A stretch of 64,000 nucleotides of DNA. It comes from Thereva unica (Eukaryota; Arthropoda; Insecta; Diptera; Therevidae). Positions 1 to 10,128 of the stretch are shown piece by piece (position 1 is the stretch's first letter; each line of letters opens with the position of its first letter). The translations under genes were made by a program, and so were the position numbers. The notes under the pieces were generated by a model, which was given only the letters and a program-made list of their open reading frames with translations, was not told the DNA's origin and ran no database searches. The stretch is taken from contig OX465281.1 of the NCBI GenBank assembly GCA_949987705.1, forward strand, positions 174,730,516-174,794,515, written 5' to 3'.

Positions 1-1858
1 ATTAAAATGTACTCACGGCAGTCATGTTTTTTTAAGTTCAGGTTGGTATGGGCGCCCCACGCTTTTCTTTAAGGAATGTGTGAGATTTTTTCCATTTTGA
101 TTTAAAAGTTTATATTGTTTAAAATCTTCTTATTTTTTACCTTTTAGTCGATTTGTTTAGTATTTATATTAATTTTGTGTTCACAACTGATCAATATATT
201 AGGGTAAAGAAAAGAGTTTCTTAAAATTTTTTTTTTCTTTTTTTTATTTTTTACTTTTTAGTAACGATTAGCGTTAATTAATACATTACAATTTCCAAAC
301 TTTTAATTACATTATCATGTTAAATAAGGAAACTTTTTTACATGTTTTGTATTTGTTTCTTTACAACAGTTCTCAAGTGCAGCCCAAAAATGCACAATTT
401 GATGACCCCTCAAAAATCTAATAGCGCTCTACGTTTTTTTTTTACATTTTGAAAGGTAGTGTGCTCGCGTATACTGGCTGGAGCAATAAAAACTAAAAAC
501 TGGAAACATATTTTTTTGCATCTTTTTAAATCATATTTTTATTTGCTATTGGTAGCTATGTTATGTCTTCCGCCATTTTTTAGTGAACGACATATTTGAT
601 TTAAAACGACGTCATACAGTTTACTTTCTTACTCACTTTAATACACTTTCATTTGAAATCCATACCGAGAGCGAAGTAAATAAAAGGGTAAACCGCCATT
701 TCGTGTTGGCCGCCATTTTGAATTGAAATGACGGGACACAGACAACAGTATTCTAATTGTCACTCCCTTCCATTTGATACCCATGCCGAGAGCGTTTTAA
801 AGAAAAATTGATCCTCTGTTTTGTGTTTGCCGCCACTTTTATGCCGCCATTTTTCTACCGCCATTTTGAATTTAGGATGACGCTAATTGTATTCAACTTG
901 TTATAACCTTTCATTTGATACCCATATCGAACGAGTGGCTTGTAAAGAAAAATGTAATCCATCATATTTTTTTGGCCGCCATTTTTAATTTGGAACTAAT
1001 TTTCGTGTGTTTTCGTCGGAAATACACATGTCTGTTAATTTTTATCAATTTTTATTGAAGGGAAGTGAATTTTAAGACTCTACATTGAGTAGAACGAATA
1101 ATTCCAAGCATTTTTTATTAAAAATCGTTTTTTGTTACTCAAAAACAAAATCAACAACAAAAAATGTCATATTCGTGTATTGTCATCGGGAATATGTATG
1201 CCTGCAAAGTTTCATCCATTTGCATTGAGTAAAAGGCGGTTAAATTAACGTTACAAGATTTGATGCTCCGAAGTGAAAGTAAAGAAAAGAGTTTAAAAAG
1301 AGTGCATTTAATTTGATTATTATAATTATCCTTATCCTTAAAAAGGGGTGAATTTTATATTTATAAGGGTGACGAACATATTTTATTGCAGTCCTAAAAT
1401 TTCCTGCTGATTTTCATAATCAGCCACCAAAAAACATGAAGAGAAATAGTTTCAAAACGGTGTTTCGACACCCCTCCCCTGCCATTCCTTTGCGTTGCAA
1501 ATGCACTTTTCGCTAACTAATGCAAATAAGTCTCATAAAATCAAAAAGTCCGAAAACTGAAAAATCATGATATTCGATATCTCAAATTTCTATACGGCAC
1601 CGCGCCCCAGCCAAAATAAATTCAACTTCATTTTAATGTTCCAAGAAAATACCTTCTTATGTACACTTTATTTCCATCATCGTTAACCCTCAGCTTTTTT
1701 ATTATGTATTATCGAAGCTCCAAACCAAAGCTTCCAAATCTTGCAAGTTTCACCGAAAGAACAAACCGCAAAAAGAATATAGACGCCAGCGCCGCCAAAC
1801 ACCAACACCCGCCATCCTCGCAGATCCCATGATTACGCATCTACTTATAGATAATCAA
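1..1858. other. AT-rich non-genic DNA
   Basis: No open frame here is longer than a few dozen codons, and I recognise no RNA gene. The stretch is rich in poly-A and poly-T runs. The only structure I can see is the degenerate repeat at about 565-990, annotated separately. It is probably old intergenic or repeat-derived sequence. Confidence 0.6.
565..990 (+). repeat. Degenerate GCCGCCATTTT repeat
   Basis: The words CCGCCATTT or CCGCCACTT recur near 570, 692, 710, 830, 844, 858 and 977. They alternate with a second word, CATTTGATACCCATRCCGAG, near 650, 770 and 911. Together they suggest three diverged units of roughly 120-140 bp. I cannot assign a family; it may be the subterminal array of an old transposon. 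Confidence 0.5.
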
Positions 1859-2121
1859 TAGCCGTGTTCCTTTTCTGCTTTTTTTTCCTTGTATTTACTC
1901 CCAACTACACCTGCCCTTACAGAGGTGTAGATAACTAGAGTAAATACGCATCTAACATCCACTAGGGGAATATCGCCATTTGCAGTCTATTGTGAATTAT
2001 TTTTCACTTACTAAAAAGCCGATAGATGGATTTTCATTGAATTGTGAAGAATTGACAGTTTTCGGTGTTATAAAAAGAATCAAGAATTTTTATGTCCGGT
2101 TTTTTAATTGTTATTTTTGTA

Positions 2122-2778
2122 GGGTCATTCCATATCAAATCAACCAATGGTTTGGACCTCACCACCTCCGATTTTTATAATTTTTTTTATATGTGTTCTT
2201 CTAGTGGTAACTAAGAAAAAACCAAATTTTCAGATTTTTTTGACTTCTAGTTTTTTTGTTATAAATTTTCAAAAAACCGAAAAACTCAAAATTTAGAAAA
2301 ATTTTGAAATCTTCAAATTGCTCTAGTTAAAAAACTACTTGACATAGAAAGCTGAAATTAGTGCCAATTTCTTCTGTTTTAATAAGGCTTTAATTTGATA
2401 TACAACATAGTATTATTAATAAGAATAAAACTTTTTCGGACACTTTCAAAATTTTATTTTTGGTATATCTCAAAATAATGTTTTTTCTAATTTTTGAAAA
2501 AATTATATTTTGTGAACACACTCTTAACGTACATATAAAGCCAAAATTTAGGATGGGACGGCATTGGGATCATATAGAAATTAATTTTTTTGGGTACTTG
2601 AAAAACTGAAAGTTCAATGAACCCAATATAAAAAAAAAATTAGCTGCGGAAGAGCTGATACAAACCGCTAATAATATCGCCTTTTACTAATTTGGGTATG
2701 GCGAATTCAATAAAAATAAAATCAACCCTCTAACTTGATCAAAAACTACCCTCAGGACAACCCTTATTACTAAATTTG
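2122..2778 (+). repeat. Left arm, long terminal inverted repeat
   Basis: This segment is the reverse complement of 5490-6155 with scattered mismatches, mostly in the 60 bp just inside the terminus. Its inner end is CTTATTACTAAATTTG. A clearly related sequence (about 85% identity by eye) forms the inner part of both arms of the foldback element at 10129-15037. Confidence 0.85.
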
Positions 2779-3271
2779 AGTTTTTCATACTTGCTATACG
2801 GCTATTTCGGATACCTCTGGTAATGAATTTTTTGTAAATGCGGAATTTTTTTTTTGTTTTTCAGAAAGACAAAATATACAAGTCTATACTTATACATTTC
2901 AAATATTTGAACCCTTTTCACATAAACAGTAAAAAATATACCAAGAAAACATAGCCTTTTTTATTGCTCTATTTTATTGTTTTATTATGCTATGTCCTTT
3001 CTTTTTCATTCATAACTTTCGTTACTACTTTCGTTCACTTCAGTCAGTTACCTGCAAGCAGCTGCAAGTGCAAGTAAAGTTAATGCAAGTGAAGTTGCTT
3101 GTGAAAATCATTGTTTTGAATTACAGATTTATCTTTATTTAAACTTGGTACAATATAATAAAACAATTTTCATTGATTTATTTACCAAGGTTTTAAATTT
3201 TAAATAGTTTGTGTGGTGTTATTTGTTTTAGTGATTTTGTGTTAATTTGTGTTAATTTCGGAGTAACTAAA

Positions 3272-5305
3272 ATGGAAAACAAGGAAAATAATCCCGCCTT
3301 TCCTAAAAAGTGCTGCAATCCGTTTGGTGACGAAAAACACACGGAAAAAGTGAGAAATACAAGAAATGCTACCGAATGGATGTGCTCGCTTAATTTAGGT
3401 ATACAATTAGGGATGAAGGTATGTGATAAGTGTAGAAAAAAACTTTATGAAGTTAAGCGTATTGATTTTGTTGAAAGTGATTATCGTGACGTTCCTGGGT
3501 GTAGCACAAGTCATGAAACATATATTGATAAAGATGCATCTCTCGATCACCTCAACAAATCTTTGCAGCTGATGGGTGAATCGCCTATCAAAAAGAAAAG
3601 GATGCAGGTTGAGAGTTATACAAAAAACAAGCTTGATAAAATTAAAACAATAATTGAAAAACATATTCTGCCTTCAACAGAACAAGATTGTGATATTGAA
3701 AATGATAAAAGCAAAACAGAATCTGAAATGTTAAACCAGTTAAAAGAAAAGTTTTCACAAACTACAAAGCACAGTGAGCAAATCACAGTTTTAACACTGC
3801 TACCTAAAAGTTGGAGTGTTAAGAATATTGAAGAGCAATTTGGTGTGTCCAATTACATGGCTCGGGCTGTAAAGCGGTTAGTGAGAGAAAGTGGTATTCT
3901 ATCAACTCCGAATCCAAAGCCAGGGAAAGCATTAAATGAGGCAACAGCCAGTTTAGTGAAAGGATTCTTTAATGCTGATGAAGTTAGTAGGATGATGCCA
4001 GGAATAAAAGATTTTGTAACCATGAAACTTCAAATTCAAAAGCGTTTGGTATTGGCAAATCTGTCAGAGCTCTATCAATTATTTAAAGAAAAGTACCCTA
4101 CTCATAAAATAGGAATTTCCAAATTTTGTCAGTTGAGGCCAAAAAATTGCATTTTAGCTGGTGGGAGTGGCACACATACTGTGTGCGTCTGTACGATACA
4201 CCAGAATGTGAAACTGATGATGACCGGAGCAGGACTTAAAAGTATCATGTGGGATGGATATGACACACCATTGATTTCATATCATAGCTGCCTAGCAAAA
4301 GTAATGTGCAATCCCCCTTCACAAAATTGTTACATGAATGAGTGCAAAGAGTGCCCTGGTGTTGAGCGATTAAGTGAAGCATTGTTGAGTAACTTTGAAG
4401 AAAAACTTATTGATGAAGTGACATATAAGCAGTGGATTACTGTTGATAGATGTCAAATGGAATCTATAACCAAAGACAGCGAAGATTTTGTCGAAGAGTT
4501 CTTGGAAATGATTTTAAAGCTTAAAACTCATTCATTCATTACCAACAGGCAAAAGGAGTGTTACACAGAAAAGAAGGAAAACGCAGCACCAGGTGAGTTA
4601 ATCATTAATTGCGATTTTGCAGAAAATTATTCGTTTTTAATCCAAGATGAAGTTCAGTCGTTCCATTGGACGACAAACCAAGCCACTCAGCATCCTTTTA
4701 TTGTGTATTACAAGTGGGAAACCAAAATCAAACATTTACAGTATGTTTTTATATCTGACTGCCTAAAACATAATACTGTGGCATTTCATGCATTCCAGAA
4801 TAAGTTGATTTCAATATTAAAAAGCACCATACCATTTAATATTAAGAAGATCACATACTTCTCCGATGGCAGTGCTGCTCAATACAAAAATAAGAAACAT
4901 TTTCACAATCTTTGTCTTCACAATGCCGATTTCGGAATTGAAGCAGAATGGCAGTTCTTCGCAACAGCCCATGGAAAAAGTGCTTGTGATGGCCTTGGTG
5001 GCACTGTTAAACGTCTTGCTGCTAAATCCAGTCTACAAAGACCTTACAATAACCAGATATTAACACCTCAGCAGTTATACGAATTTGCTGTTGATACCAT
5101 ATCTGGAATAGATTTTGTATACTGTTCGACAAAAGAATATGAAGATATGGAGAAAAAAATTGCATCGCGCTTTAATGAATCTGCAGCAATTGCTGGCACC
5201 CAAAAATTTCACTCCTACAGTCCCATTTCAGAAAATCTAATTAATGTAAAATTTTATCAATCTAGTCCGGAACAGTTCACTAAAAATGTTACATTACAAC
5301 ATTGA
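3272..5305 (+). CDS. DDE/D-type transposase, apparently intact
   Basis: The frame encodes 677 aa from the ATG at 3272 (context AAAATGG). An upstream in-frame extension to 3209 has no better start. The N-terminus carries Cys pairs (CCNPF, CDKCRKK) that look like a zinc-binding DNA-recognition module. A second Cys cluster follows in mid-protein (SYHSCLAKVMC, CYMNECKEC). Three acidic motifs are placed like a DDE/D catalytic triad: NCDFAENYSF, TYFSDGSAAQYKNK and HGKSACDGLGGTVKR. The product should cut and rejoin the element ends in the nucleus. It lies between matching inverted arms, which supports function. Similar frames occur as uncharacterised proteins in arthropods; the superfamily is not assigned here. 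No frameshift or stop interrupts it. Confidence 0.8.
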   Translation: MENKENNPAFPKKCCNPFGDEKHTEKVRNTRNATEWMCSLNLGIQLGMKVCDKCRKKLYEVKRIDFVESDYRDVPGCSTSHETYIDKDASLDHLNKSLQLMGESPIKKKRMQVESYTKNKLDKIKTIIEKHILPSTEQDCDIENDKSKTESEMLNQLKEKFSQTTKHSEQITVLTLLPKSWSVKNIEEQFGVSNYMARAVKRLVRESGILSTPNPKPGKALNEATASLVKGFFNADEVSRMMPGIKDFVTMKLQIQKRLVLANLSELYQLFKEKYPTHKIGISKFCQLRPKNCILAGGSGTHTVCVCTIHQNVKLMMTGAGLKSIMWDGYDTPLISYHSCLAKVMCNPPSQNCYMNECKECPGVERLSEALLSNFEEKLIDEVTYKQWITVDRCQMESITKDSEDFVEEFLEMILKLKTHSFITNRQKECYTEKKENAAPGELIINCDFAENYSFLIQDEVQSFHWTTNQATQHPFIVYYKWETKIKHLQYVFISDCLKHNTVAFHAFQNKLISILKSTIPFNIKKITYFSDGSAAQYKNKKHFHNLCLHNADFGIEAEWQFFATAHGKSACDGLGGTVKRLAAKSSLQRPYNNQILTPQQLYEFAVDTISGIDFVYCSTKEYEDMEKKIASRFNESAAIAGTQKFHSYSPISENLINVKFYQSSPEQFTKNVTLQH

Positions 5306-5489
5306 ATCGGGTTTTGTAACCCTTTCTTACGATCAATCTCGGTGGCTTGTATGTAATCTTGAAAAGAATAACGACACATATGAGTGTATAGTTAGTTTCT
5401 TACATCTAAAAGGACAGGTATTTTCATACCTAAACTACAATTAAATCATGTAGTACCCACCCCTAGTGGGTGGTGGGGTGGGGTGTTTC

Positions 5490-6155
5490 AAATTTAGTAA
5501 TAAGGGTTGTCCTAAGGGTAGTTTCTGATCAAGTTAGAGGGTTGATTTTATTTTTATTGAATTCGCCATACCCAAATTAGTAAAAGGCGATATTATTAGC
5601 GGTTTGTATCAGCTCTTCCGCAGCTAATTTTTTTTTTTATATTGGGTTCATTGAACTTTCAGTTTTTCAAGTACCCAAAAAAATTAATTTCTATATGATC
5701 CCAATGCCGTCCCATCCTAAATTTTGGCTTTATATGTACGTTAAGAGTGTGTTCACAAAATATAATTTTTTCAAAAATTAGAAAAAACATTATTTTGAGA
5801 TATACCAAAAATAAAATTTTGAAAGTGTCCGAAAAAGTTTTATTCTTATTAATAATACTATGTTGTATATCAAATTAAAGCCTTATTAAAACAGAAGAAA
5901 TTGGCACTAATTTCAGCTTTCTATGTCAAGTAGTTTTTTAACTAGAGCAATTTGAAGATTTCAAAATTTTTCTAAATTTTGAGTTTTTCGGTTTTTTGAA
6001 AATTTATAACAAAAAAACTAGAAGTCAAAAAAATCTGAAAATTTGGTTTTTTCTTAGTTACCACCAGAGGAACACATATAAAAAAAATTAGGTGAATCGA
6101 AGTCCATGAGGTCCAAAATTAATTAAAAATTGGTTGATTTGATATGGAATGACCC
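5490..6155 (-). repeat. Right arm, long terminal inverted repeat
   Basis: This is the inverted partner of 2122-2778 and ends GATATGGAATGACCC. About 180 bp of unassigned sequence, including the ACCCACCCCTAGTGGGTGG palindrome, separates it from the transposase stop and may hold the 3' untranslated region. Confidence 0.85.
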
Positions 6156-6305
6156 GGTAAGTATTAAGTACCCATATTATATTTACAATAATTGAACGAG
6201 CATTTATTTAAAGGAAAGTTCAAAACGTAACCCAAAACAAAATAAAAATGTGTTCCTTTTAAGTTTTACTCCGGAGTACTTAAGAGTAGAAAAGGAACAC
6301 GGCTA

Positions 6306-6405
6306 ATGTTAGCACATAAATCATTAGTTCATACAACAACCACAGTCGTTAACGACAATCGTTGATTCAGCTTTTTAACGGAGAGATGGCGCATAAATCA
6401 TCACA
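6306..6405 (-). repeat. Gypsy A1 3' LTR fragment
   Basis: About 100 bp match the end of the other gypsy A LTRs (for example 34124-34222), including the 12-bp palindrome GTCGTTAACGAC at 6345-6356 and the terminal AAATCATCACA. The remaining ~410 bp of the LTR are absent; the sequence left of the TA-flanked element is not LTR. Confidence 0.85.
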
Positions 6406-8325
6406 TCGCCCCTTTCTTAGGACTGTTGTCCATCCTGGATCCGGCTGATGATATGGGCACAGCCTGTCTATGTGAACTATCTTCTTCTTTGCTTCGGGTC
6501 CTTGTTGAATCCTGTAGACAACATCGTTGATCCGTGTTAGGATTTTATAGGGCCCCTCCCACTGGCGTTGAAGTTTTGGAGACTTGCCTTTTCGTCGCCG
6601 GGGGTTGAACAGCCAAACGAGGTCACCTTCCTGGTATCCGCTACAGATTGCTCGGAGGTCGTACCTAGTTTTCATCCTGTCACTGGCAATCTTAAGATTT
6701 TTCCTTGCAAGCTGATGGATATCTGCGAGTCGATCACGAAGTTCACCTGTATAACCGCCAGTAGAATCGTTGCTTTCAACAGGTGTCCCAAATTTCAAGT
6801 CGCTTGGCAGCCGGATTTGTCTTCCAAAAATAACACTACAAGGGGTTTGTCCTGTGGAATTATGAACCGCTGTCCGATATGCCATTAGAAATATAGGGAT
6901 GTAACTGCCCCAGTCACGCTGGTGCTCACTAACAACTTTCCTTAGATGTTCTAGCATTGTCCTGTTGAATCGCTCTACCATTCCTTCGGACTGGGGATGA
7001 AGGGGCGTCGTCCTGGTCTTCTTCACTCCAAGTATCTTACATACTTCTTGAAAAACTTTAGATTCAAAGTTTCTGCCTTGGTCAGAATGAAGCTCATGAG
7101 GAACACCAAATCTGCAGATCCAATTGTTCACTAATTCCTCTGCAACAGTGATTGCTTCCTGATTTGGAATGGCATATGCTTCGGGCCACTTACTGAAATA
7201 GTCCATGACCACCAAAATGTAATGATTTCCTCGGTCTGACACTGGAAACGGTCCCGCCACATCGATTGCGATTCTGTCAAATGGGGCTCCCACGTTGTAT
7301 TGCTGCATTTCTCCTTTTGTTCTTACTCGAGGGCCCTTGCTGCTGGCACAAGTTGTGTATTTACGGCACCAGTCTGCAACATCGTCTCTCATGTGAAGCC
7401 AATAGAATCTATCTCTTATTTTGGCCAAAGTTTTATTGACTCCCAGATGTCCTCCTGATGCGCCATTATGACACTCCTCGAGAATATCTCTTATTCTAAC
7501 GCGAGGGACTAATACCTGCATTCGATGAGAGATACTGTCAACGGTTTCCCATTTGCGCTTTAATACTCCTCGCTCAATGTGCAAGGAATCCCATTGGGCC
7601 CAATAGCTTTTCAGGGTTTCGCTCCTCTCTGCAATGTCCTTCCATTCAGGCTCTTCCTCGTATTCCTTCCATGTCAGAATTGAAGAAATATCCGGGTCGT
7701 CGCGTTGGGCGTCTCGGAGTCCCTGGTCATCCCATCCTGTCGTTGGCTCGACTGTCGTCCTTTGACACGTTTCCTCGATACGTCCACAATGTTTGCAGTC
7801 TGGTACGCATGGTCGCCGGGAAAGTGCATCTGCATTTTTATGGTTCTTTCCATTTCTGTGGCCTATATTGAAGTCGTAGGACTGAAGTCTCTCGATCCAT
7901 CTTGCCACTTGTCCTTCAGGATTTTTGGATTGCACCAGCCATTTTAATGCTGCATGATCCGTTCGAAGGATGAAGTTTTGCCCAAAGAGATACATGTGGA
8001 AGTGTTTAGTTGAGTCCACGATTGCCAATAGTTCCCTTCTTGTGACACAGTAATTCCGCTCCGATTTTGACAGCGCTCTAATGTAGTAAGCTATGACCTT
8101 TTCCTGTCCTTCGAAGTTTTGTGATAGCACTGCACCAATCCCGACATTACTCGCGTCTGTGTCCAATATGAATCTTTCGCCTGGCTTCGGGTATGTGAGT
8201 ATTGGTGCTTGGCAAATTCCTCGTTTTAGTGTCTTGAAACTTTCCTCGCACTTTTCTGTCCAGATAAATGGTTTTCCTTCTTCTGTCAGTTTATGTAATT
8301 CCTTAGCGATGTCGGCAAAATTCCT
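6367..8325 (-). pseudogene. Gypsy A1 pol: RNase H and integrase
   Basis: About 650 codons with the order of a Ty3/gypsy pol C-terminal half. RNase H motifs are DTDASNVGIGAVLSQ, RRELLAIVDSTKHF, TDHAALKWL and NADALSRR. Integrase follows with its H-H zinc arm (GGHLGVNKTLAKIRDRFYW), the catalytic residues in DRIAIDVAGPF, HSDQGRNFES and GMVERFNRTM, and a GPY/F-type module (WEGPYKILTRIN). In the zinc finger the usual C-x2-C reads YTTC, so one ligand Cys is replaced by Tyr; copy A4 keeps the Cys. The frame is open to its stop at 6367, but its N-terminus is a deletion junction, not a start. Reverse transcriptase is absent, so it cannot work alone. Confidence 0.85.
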
Positions 8326-8600
8326 TCTCCAATGTCCAATAGTATTCCGTGTGTTCTCATAAAGTCCAAGCCGAGAATACACTCGTCTACTATGTCAGCT
8401 ACCAGGAACGCATGTGTAAACTCAATGTTGCCAAGCACAACATCCATCATTGTCTCCCCATGTAATCTCACTGGTTCTCCGGTTACCGTTTTCAAAGTTT
8501 CTTCAGCCACTTTCTACCGACCAAGTCAGCCCGGATGACAGATCTTGAAGCACCTGTATCCACCGTAGTTGCGCATTGTTCATCACCAACTTTCCCCTAG
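8326..8600 (-). pseudogene. Gypsy A1 aspartic protease remnant
   Basis: The sense strand reads VDTGASRSVIRADLVG near 8530-8560, the D-T-G-A active site of retroviral-type aspartic protease, and then CILGLDFM, the second conserved segment, after a frameshift near 8515. The domain runs straight into RNase H at about 8325 because the reverse transcriptase region has been deleted. The junction contains GGAGAAGGAATTTTG, compatible with a microhomology-mediated deletion. In an active element this enzyme processes Gag and Gag-Pol. Confidence 0.75.
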
Positions 8601-8639
8601 ATTACAAGGCTGTTGCTGCTACGATGCAGTTGGACGATG

Positions 8640-8831
8640 TTGAAGACATGAGAGGTCTCAATTTTCCCCACCAACTTCCTCCGGTCGCCCTTCTCCCGTT
8701 GTCCACATTTTTCACAGCATGTTGAGCCACTTCTACTCCCAGGAGATTCCACTCTCCTTCGCTTTCGACAACTACTTTGGAGATGACCCGTCTCACCACA
8801 GTTCCAGCATCGTAGACGGCGACGTACTTCC
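8640..8831 (-). pseudogene. Gypsy A1 gag zinc knuckle, 3' part
   Basis: The sense translation gives CWNCGETGHLQSSC, a CX2CX4HX4C nucleocapsid knuckle, followed by a basic stretch (RKRRRVESPGSRSG) and a CCEKC motif. It matches the gag end of copy A2 near 51800. The upstream part of gag continues at 28109 on the other side of the inserted copia element. It would bind element RNA during particle assembly. Confidence 0.8.
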
Positions 8832-9029
8832 TGTTGAAATAAAATAGCATTCGAGCTTCAAATGTAATAGTAAATGTTTAAGTTAGCCTTGCGTTTTTTT
8901 GTTATACTTTTTATGCCATTAATTTTGTTAATTAAAAATCTAGTCTTTTACCAGGATTCAACAAATAAAGGCTATTCGGTTTCAATTTATTTTAATTTCA
9001 ACTGGTTTTAATTAATTTCAATTTCAACA
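8832..9029 (+). repeat. Copia 5' LTR
   Basis: 198 bp, TGTTGAAAT to TTTCAACA, matching 27911-28108 with about five substitutions. The target copy CTTCC lies immediately to the left. Confidence 0.92.
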
Positions 9030-9045
9030 GGTTATGGGCCCAGAG
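9030..9045 (+). promoter_or_regulatory. Copia primer-binding site
   Basis: GGTTATGGGCCCAGAG directly abuts the LTR. Copia-type elements are known to prime minus-strand synthesis from an internal fragment of initiator-Met tRNA that pairs with GGTTATGGGCCCAG; the match here is exact over 14 bases. Confidence 0.85.
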
Positions 9046-9131
9046 CCGAATAGAAAGGTTTGAGAGGGTTTAAATTTGAACATTGCGGTAAAGAAAAAGA
9101 AAATAATTATAAATTAAATCAAGCGACAAAT

Positions 9132-9179
9132 ATGGCAGAGTCAAATAAAGTATTAATTACAAGATTGAACAATGACAAC
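9132..9179 (+). pseudogene. Copia gag, first 16 codons
   Basis: The ATG at 9132 opens MAESNKVLITRLNNDN, the usual copia gag start. BEL1 is inserted after the ACAAC target, and the frame resumes at 21119 with YFVWKYRMK, as expected for the family. Confidence 0.85.
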
Positions 9180-10013
9180 TGTGAAAAAGGTTAAGGTTAT
9201 TTTTAATGAAAGTCTTTCGGGTATAATTATACAACGGTTTTAATATCAATTCGGTAACAATTCCTAGCTATTGTATTAAAGTACACGATACGATCGGTCC
9301 GGTGGGTATACATAGACTAGAATTTGTGATTTCTATAGAGAGCAAAGTTGCAGAGCCGGGTAGAAATACCGGTACATTAAGGCCGAAACACATCCAAGCC
9401 CGCTTTGAACACATCCAAGCCCAAAGCCAGCTGCAAGCATATCCAACCAATGCGTTAAAATGGGATTGAACACATCAAAATTTGTCTCGCAAATTCAGGC
9501 CTTGGCAAAGCTGGCCGCAAGGCTCGCCTCTGTCGGAATTCCGGCAATGCTGGAATTCGAATTCGGCCGAGGCTCTAGTTTTTGCTTTTGACAGTTGAAC
9601 TTTGAGGTTGATATTTTGTATGCGAGTTTGTATTGAAAATAATTAAACGAATTAAATACAAAATGTTAGAAAATTTCATTGTAAACAAACAAATAATAAT
9701 TAAAAAAGTCAACAAATTTTATTTTATTTAAAATGTTTGAAATTTCACCACATTTACATAATAATAATTAAAAAATAACAATGAAAACAGACCAAATAAT
9801 TTTATTTTAAATAATTTTTATATTTTACACTTTTTACGAACCACAATGCTCGCTTACAAATTTGACAAATGTGATGAGCCGGCCTGATTGTGTTTTGAGT
9901 ATTCCGCGGACGGCTCTGGAGCTCGCCTCAAGGAAAGGTTTGAGAGATGAGCTTTAAAGCCAGCCTGGATGTGTTTCGGCCCTTATTTTCCAGAGTAGTG
10001 AAGATTTTCTACA
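9180..10013 (-). repeat. BEL1 3' LTR carrying a MITE
   Basis: The LTR is split at TTA (9377-9379) by a MITE ending at 9982 and resumes after the duplicated TTA (9983-9985) with TTTTCCAGAGTAGTG. Removing the insertion restores 228 bp, the length of the other LTR. Confidence 0.9.
9380..9982. mobile_element. 603-bp MITE with TTA duplication
   Basis: The inverted ends are AGGCCGAAACACATCCA on the left and TGGATGTGTTTCGGCCC on the right, flanked by TTA on both sides. A TTA/TAA target and short inverted ends are typical of PIF/Harbinger-type MITEs. There is no coding capacity. Confidence 0.8.
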
Positions 10014-10043
10014 TCCTCCGGCGCGCAAAATAAGAACGTCGTT

Positions 10044-10119
10044 TTAAGAAATTTCAACTGGATACAACATCTGGACTGGTCTTCGCAATTTGGATCCATT
10101 GGAGAAGCGAACCTCGCAG
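10044..10119 (-). pseudogene. BEL1 pol C-terminal end
   Basis: The sense translation ends RACEVRFSNGSKLRRPVQML..., the characteristic K-R-P-x-x-x-L tail of BEL/Pao integrase, stopping 30 bp before the LTR. The preceding residues lie at 15047 and beyond, separated by the foldback element and its GCTCGTACC duplication. Confidence 0.8.
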
Positions 10120-10128
10120 GCTCGTACC

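Larger units (their letters stand above)
2122..6155 (+). mobile_element. DNA transposon with ~660-bp inverted terminal repeats
   Basis: The element is 4034 bp long and begins with GGGTCATTCCATATCAAATC, whose complement closes it at 6155. Long inverted arms (2122-2778 and 5490-6155) bracket one transposase frame at 3272-5305. The immediate flanks (TGTA on the left, GGTA on the right) give no clean target duplication. The layout is that of a cut-and-paste transposon, and the intact frame and well-preserved arms suggest a fairly recent insertion. I cannot name the superfamily from sequence alone. Confidence 0.8.
1861..6303. mobile_element. TA-flanked short-TIR element, host of a nested transposon
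   Basis: The ends are a 16-bp exact inverted repeat, GCCGTGTTCCTTTTCT at 1861-1876 and its complement at 6288-6303, flanked on both sides by TA. A TA duplication is typical of Tc1/mariner-type insertion, so this is probably a MITE of about 410 bp (1861-2121 plus 6156-6303) split by the transposon at 2122-6155. Internal hairpins are present: GTATTTACTC near 1890 pairs with GAGTAAATAC near 1940, and a long palindrome lies at 6250-6302 around ACTCCGGAGT. No transposase of its own is visible. Confidence 0.65.

Noticed and set aside
1980..2180. 66-codon plus-strand frame inside the TA-flanked element
   Set aside because: Spans the boundary with the inner transposon, has no ATG start and no recognisable motif; a chance frame.
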